Assembly (NCBI RefSeq): GCF_030408415.1
Contig: NZ_CP046976.1
Location: 496,001-560,000 of the forward strand
Source: Corynebacterium appendicis CIP 107643
GTDB lineage: Bacteria; Actinomycetota; Actinomycetes; Mycobacteriales; Mycobacteriaceae
Direction: 5' to 3'
Length of the DNA: 64,000 nt
Positions 60,627-64,000 of the stretch are shown one piece after another. How positions within the stretch are numbered: the first letter of the stretch is position 1; the number at the start of each line of letters is the position of its first letter. A model generated the notes under the pieces. It ran no database searches and had not been told where the DNA came from. It saw only the letters and a list, made by a program, of their open reading frames with translations. Position numbers and translations under genes: made by a program.

Positions 60627-61526
60627 TTAGGCGGATTTCGGCCCGACGGTGGTGGGGTGGCCCAACGGCTCGACATGAATGACCGTCTCGGCATCGCCCA
60701 GGGCAGCAGCAATGCCTTCTTCCACGACATCGGCGTGGTCGTGGGAGCGGTCGACGGTCCACGCCCCGGGGACCTGCATGACCAGGTCGACGTAGCGCTG
60801 GCGGCCCGCGGAGGTGGTGCGCACGGATGTGAACTCGACTCCATTGGCGGCGGAGTAGTCAGCGAGGAATCCCTTCAGGGTGGCGACTTCCTCTTCCGGC
60901 AGAGTCTCCGACAGCAGGCCGAGAATCGCGCCGCGCAGCAGCGAGTAGCCAGTGAACAGGATGTTCGCGCCGACTACCAAAGCCACGATCGGGTCGAGGA
61001 TCTCCCAGCCGGTCAGCCACACTAGCGCCATGCCGACGATGACGCCGACGGTGGTCCATAAGTCAGTGATCAGGTGGCGCCCGTCAGCGTCGAGAGCCGT
61101 GGAACGGTATTTCTTGCCCGCCCGGATGAGCACGAACCCCACGGCCGCGTTGATCACGGTCGCCACGACAGAAAAGGCCAGCCCGATCCCGAGTTGCTCG
61201 AGCGGCTGCGGCTCAATAATGCGGCCGATCGCGGCGATGATGATGACTACGGACGCGACAAGGATGAGGAAGCCCTCCACCTGCGCGGAGAGGTATTCGG
61301 CGCGAGCGTGGCCGAAGTTATGGTTGTCGTCGGCGGGTTTCGCGGCTAGCTTGATCGCCCACAGGCCAACGCAGGCGGCGATGAGGTTGATCAAGGACTC
61401 CACAGCGTCGGAAAAGAAGCCGACGGAGCCGGTGACCACCGCTGCGACTATCTTCAGCGCGATGACGAAGGCAGATGCGGCGATAGACAGCCACATGAAC
61501 CGCTCAAGCAATTTCTGTTCGGACAT
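60627..61526 (-). CDS. Cation diffusion facilitator (CDF) family efflux protein
   Basis: 299 residues with six helices. F-F-S-D-A-V-E-S in helix 2 and D-G-R-H-L-I-T-D-L in helix 5 are the metal-site segments (D-x3-[DE] and H-x3-D). A cytoplasmic ferredoxin-like C-terminal domain ends the protein, with H-D-H-A-D and V-I-H-V-E. It exports Zn2+, Fe2+, Co2+ or Mn2+. It begins 3 bp after thiG on the same strand, so it shares the thiamine transcript. A functional link to thiamine is not obvious. Confidence 0.9.
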   Translation of the reverse strand: MSEQKLLERFMWLSIAASAFVIALKIVAAVVTGSVGFFSDAVESLINLIAACVGLWAIKLAAKPADDNHNFGHARAEYLSAQVEGFLILVASVVIIIAAIGRIIEPQPLEQLGIGLAFSVVATVINAAVGFVLIRAGKKYRSTALDADGRHLITDLWTTVGVIVGMALVWLTGWEILDPIVALVVGANILFTGYSLLRGAILGLLSETLPEEEVATLKGFLADYSAANGVEFTSVRTTSAGRQRYVDLVMQVPGAWTVDRSHDHADVVEEGIAAALGDAETVIHVEPLGHPTTVGPKSA

Positions 61527-61529
61527 GAG

Positions 61530-62318
<789 letters not shown>

Positions 62319-62519
62319 TTAGCCTCCCTGCACGGCGGTGAGGATGTCTACCTGGGCGCCGTCGTCAAGCTGTGTGAATTCCCACTCGGACTTGGGCGCG
62401 ACCTCGCCGTTCACCGCTACGGCCGTTCCCGCCGGTACCTCGCCGAGACGCTCGCGCAAGAGCTCGCCGACATTCGCCGCTTCCGTCTGGACCTTTTCAC
62501 CGTTAATGACTAGCTGCAT
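62319..62519 (-). CDS. thiS: Sulfur carrier protein ThiS
   Basis: 66 residues of ubiquitin-like fold, beginning M-Q-L-V-I-N-G-E and ending in the required Gly-Gly. The C-terminal Gly is adenylated and thiocarboxylated by a ThiF-type enzyme. Its ATG overlaps the stop of thiO by one base (TAATG), and thiG follows after 3 bp. Confidence 0.96.
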   Translation of the reverse strand: MQLVINGEKVQTEAANVGELLRERLGEVPAGTAVAVNGEVAPKSEWEFTQLDDGAQVDILTAVQGG

Positions 62520-63610
62520 TAGTTCCTCCTTGAATGGCGCAGGGGATCACAGGCCCCCAACTCTACAGGTGGTTCTTGTCCTTCGACCAGCGCGGCCCCG
62601 CACCTCGCGCCCATGGCGGCGAGCAGGATGCCGTGGCGGAAATAGCCGGTGGACACCACCACGCGGTCGCTGACCCGGCCGAGATACGGCAGGTCGTCCG
62701 GGGATCCGGGGCGCGCGCCGACGTGCGTTTCGATGAAATCGCAATCCTCGATGCCGGGCACGATCTCGCTGGCGTCACGCAACAGTTGCAAAACGCCGCC
62801 AGCCTGCGGTTCCGGGCGGTCGTCCTCGCGCGTCGTCGCGCCGATCGTGAGCGTGCCGTCCTGGCGCGGAATCAGGTACACCGGCCGGTCCTCCACGAAA
62901 CCTCGGATCACGTGGTCAATCAGCGGGCGCTGGTGCTCCGGCACGCGCAGCTCCACCATGTCGCCGTAGACCGGCCGCAGCTTTAATGGATTCTCGCCAT
63001 CGAACCAGCCCGTCGTCTCGCGCGCGCCGAGCCCATTGGCCAGCACGACCTGCTCGGCATCGACGTCGTTGACGTCGTTCACGGCCTCCGCCACGAATTC
63101 CACGCCCGCATTCGCGCACGCGTCCTGCAGCGCGGCCGCGAACAGCCGCGGCCACACCTGGTGGTCGCCGGGGATATGCACCGCCCCGCTTATCGACGGT
63201 GCCAGCGCCCCCTCCAGCTTCCTCGCCTCCCGCGTGGTGATCCGCTCTGTCGTCATGCCGTGGAGCTCCTGGTAGGCCTGCAGTTCCTCTAGGTGCGTCT
63301 TGTCGGCGCGGTCTTTCGCCACCACCAGCGTTCCGTCAGTGCGGTAGCCGGTCGGTTTGTCGGTGTGTTTCGCCGTCAGCTCGATCAGTTCCGGATACCA
63401 CTTGCCAGCCGCGATCATCAGCGGAAACAGCGGGTCCTGCTTGTAGACCACCTCTGCCGCCGGTGCGAGCATCCCGCCCGCGTGCCAGGTCGCGCCGCTG
63501 GCAGGCTCCGGATCGTAGACGGTCACGTTGTGGCCACGATTTGCCAACGTCAGCGCGGTGGACAGGCCGACGATGCCTGCTCCGAGGATTGCAATCTTCT
63601 GTTCTGCCAT
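62519..63610 (-). CDS. thiO: Glycine oxidase ThiO
   Basis: 363 residues from ATG 63610; a TTG at 63622 is a weaker choice. A DAO-type FAD enzyme with I-L-G-A-G-I-V-G-L-S (dinucleotide motif, about 6-15) and T-W-H-A-G-G-M-L-A-P. The C-terminal P-G-S-P-D-D-L-P-Y-L-G-R and T-G-Y-F-R-H-G-I-L segments are also present. It makes iminoglycine for ThiG. It starts the thiO-thiS-thiG run, 25 bp after the response-regulator gene. No TPP riboswitch fits in that gap, so control is either absent or further upstream. Confidence 0.93.
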   Translation of the reverse strand: MAEQKIAILGAGIVGLSTALTLANRGHNVTVYDPEPASGATWHAGGMLAPAAEVVYKQDPLFPLMIAAGKWYPELIELTAKHTDKPTGYRTDGTLVVAKDRADKTHLEELQAYQELHGMTTERITTREARKLEGALAPSISGAVHIPGDHQVWPRLFAAALQDACANAGVEFVAEAVNDVNDVDAEQVVLANGLGARETTGWFDGENPLKLRPVYGDMVELRVPEHQRPLIDHVIRGFVEDRPVYLIPRQDGTLTIGATTREDDRPEPQAGGVLQLLRDASEIVPGIEDCDFIETHVGARPGSPDDLPYLGRVSDRVVVSTGYFRHGILLAAMGARCGAALVEGQEPPVELGACDPLRHSRRN

Positions 63611-63634
63611 ATCGCCATCCAACCTACGCTCTTT

Positions 63635-64000
63635 TCAGAGCCAGCCATTGTCGTCGCAGGTGCGCGCGGCTGCAAAGCGGTTGGGTGCTCCAGTCTTGGT
63701 CATGATCGCCGAAATGTAGTTGCGCACCGTCCCCGTGGAGAGGTTCAACCGCGCCGCGATCTGCTTGATTTCTGCACCGGTGAGCGCCTCACGGGCGACC
63801 TCGACCTCGCGCGCAGTCAGCGGTGACGGCGGAGTGAACAGGGATTCCTCCGCGACCTGCGGATCGACGACCCGCAGACCGGCGTGTGTGCGACGCACTG
63901 CGTCGGCAAGCTGGTCTGGGGGAGTGTCCTTCACAATGAAACCGGAAGCCCCGGCTTCTAAGGCCGTGCGCAGGTATCCGGGTCGCCCAAACGTGGTCAC
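63635..64000 (-). CDS. NarL/LuxR-family response regulator, C-terminal part
   Basis: The last 121 codons are inside the window; the gene continues beyond 64000. The visible part has the end of a receiver domain (G-A-S-G-F-I-V-K-D-T, with the conserved Lys). A LuxR HTH follows: L-T-A-R-E-V-E-V-A, then I-K-Q-I-A-A-R-L-N-L-S-T-G-T-V-R-N-Y-I-S. The phosphorylated Asp lies outside the window. A sensor kinase would normally be adjacent beyond the edge. Confidence 0.9.
   Translation of the reverse strand: MTTFGRPGYLRTALEAGASGFIVKDTPPDQLADAVRRTHAGLRVVDPQVAEESLFTPPSPLTAREVEVAREALTGAEIKQIAARLNLSTGTVRNYISAIMTKTGAPNRFAAARTCDDNGWL

Overview
The window is a stretch of high-GC Gram-positive chromosome from a Corynebacterium or very close relative. 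The evidence is a sigH-rshA-whcE-type block, a 24-residue bL37 ribosomal protein gene, corynebacterial leaderless-looking promoters, and long synteny with the mycobacterial Rv3193c-Rv3227 neighbourhood. That synteny covers RhlE, DUF3107, DUF3152, TIGR02569, AdnA-AdnB, a K+ channel, UvrD2, a ThiF-like protein, DUF2342, a PDZ/S16 protein and UPF0182. I do not name a species.

Region 1 (1-26.1 kb) is core chromosome. It starts with the tail of an SRAP (YedK/HMCES-like) gene and the thiol-stress sigma factor SigH with its anti-sigma factor. A DNA-end-processing block follows: AdnA and AdnB (overlapping genes), a K+ channel and UvrD2. Then come conserved actinobacterial proteins of envelope or unknown function, ending at UPF0182 and an initiator tRNA.

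Region 2 (26.1-31.1 kb) is the remnant of an integrated element at the 3' end of the tRNA-fMet gene. A repressor-like HTH gene and a small excisionase-like gene face apart across repeated operator-like sites. The excisionase-like gene is cut by an IS21-family element (5-bp duplication CAGGC), whose istA is itself cut by an IS3-family element (3-bp duplication CGG). Excising both on paper restores both reading frames.

Region 3 (31.1-47.3 kb) is a metal and redox island between two inverted, same-length (1425 bp) IS256-family copies. It carries two P1B-type cation ATPases, a CmtR-like and a second ArsR-like sensor, CopC, a CopD-CtaG fusion, a SURF1 remnant, an M23 peptidase remnant, and a DsbA-like/VKOR pair for disulfide formation, with IS630 and IS6 fragments. 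Several genes here have broken frames (SURF1, M23 peptidase, ArsR, IS6 transposase), so the island appears to be decaying or to contain base-calling errors.

Region 4 (47.3-64 kb) returns to chromosome-like content: an MMPL transporter, Ohr peroxidase, a butanediol-type dehydrogenase, a large catalase, a chromate transporter with a flavin oxidoreductase, a class V aminotransferase, a ThiF/MoeB-rhodanese protein, a BCCT transporter, and a thiO-thiS-thiG-CDF run beside a truncated response regulator.

The most unexpected signal is an 11-base word, CGTCGATAAGC, found exactly 12 times on both strands and in several reading frames. It is absent from the mobile regions. Chance expectation in 64 kb is far below one.
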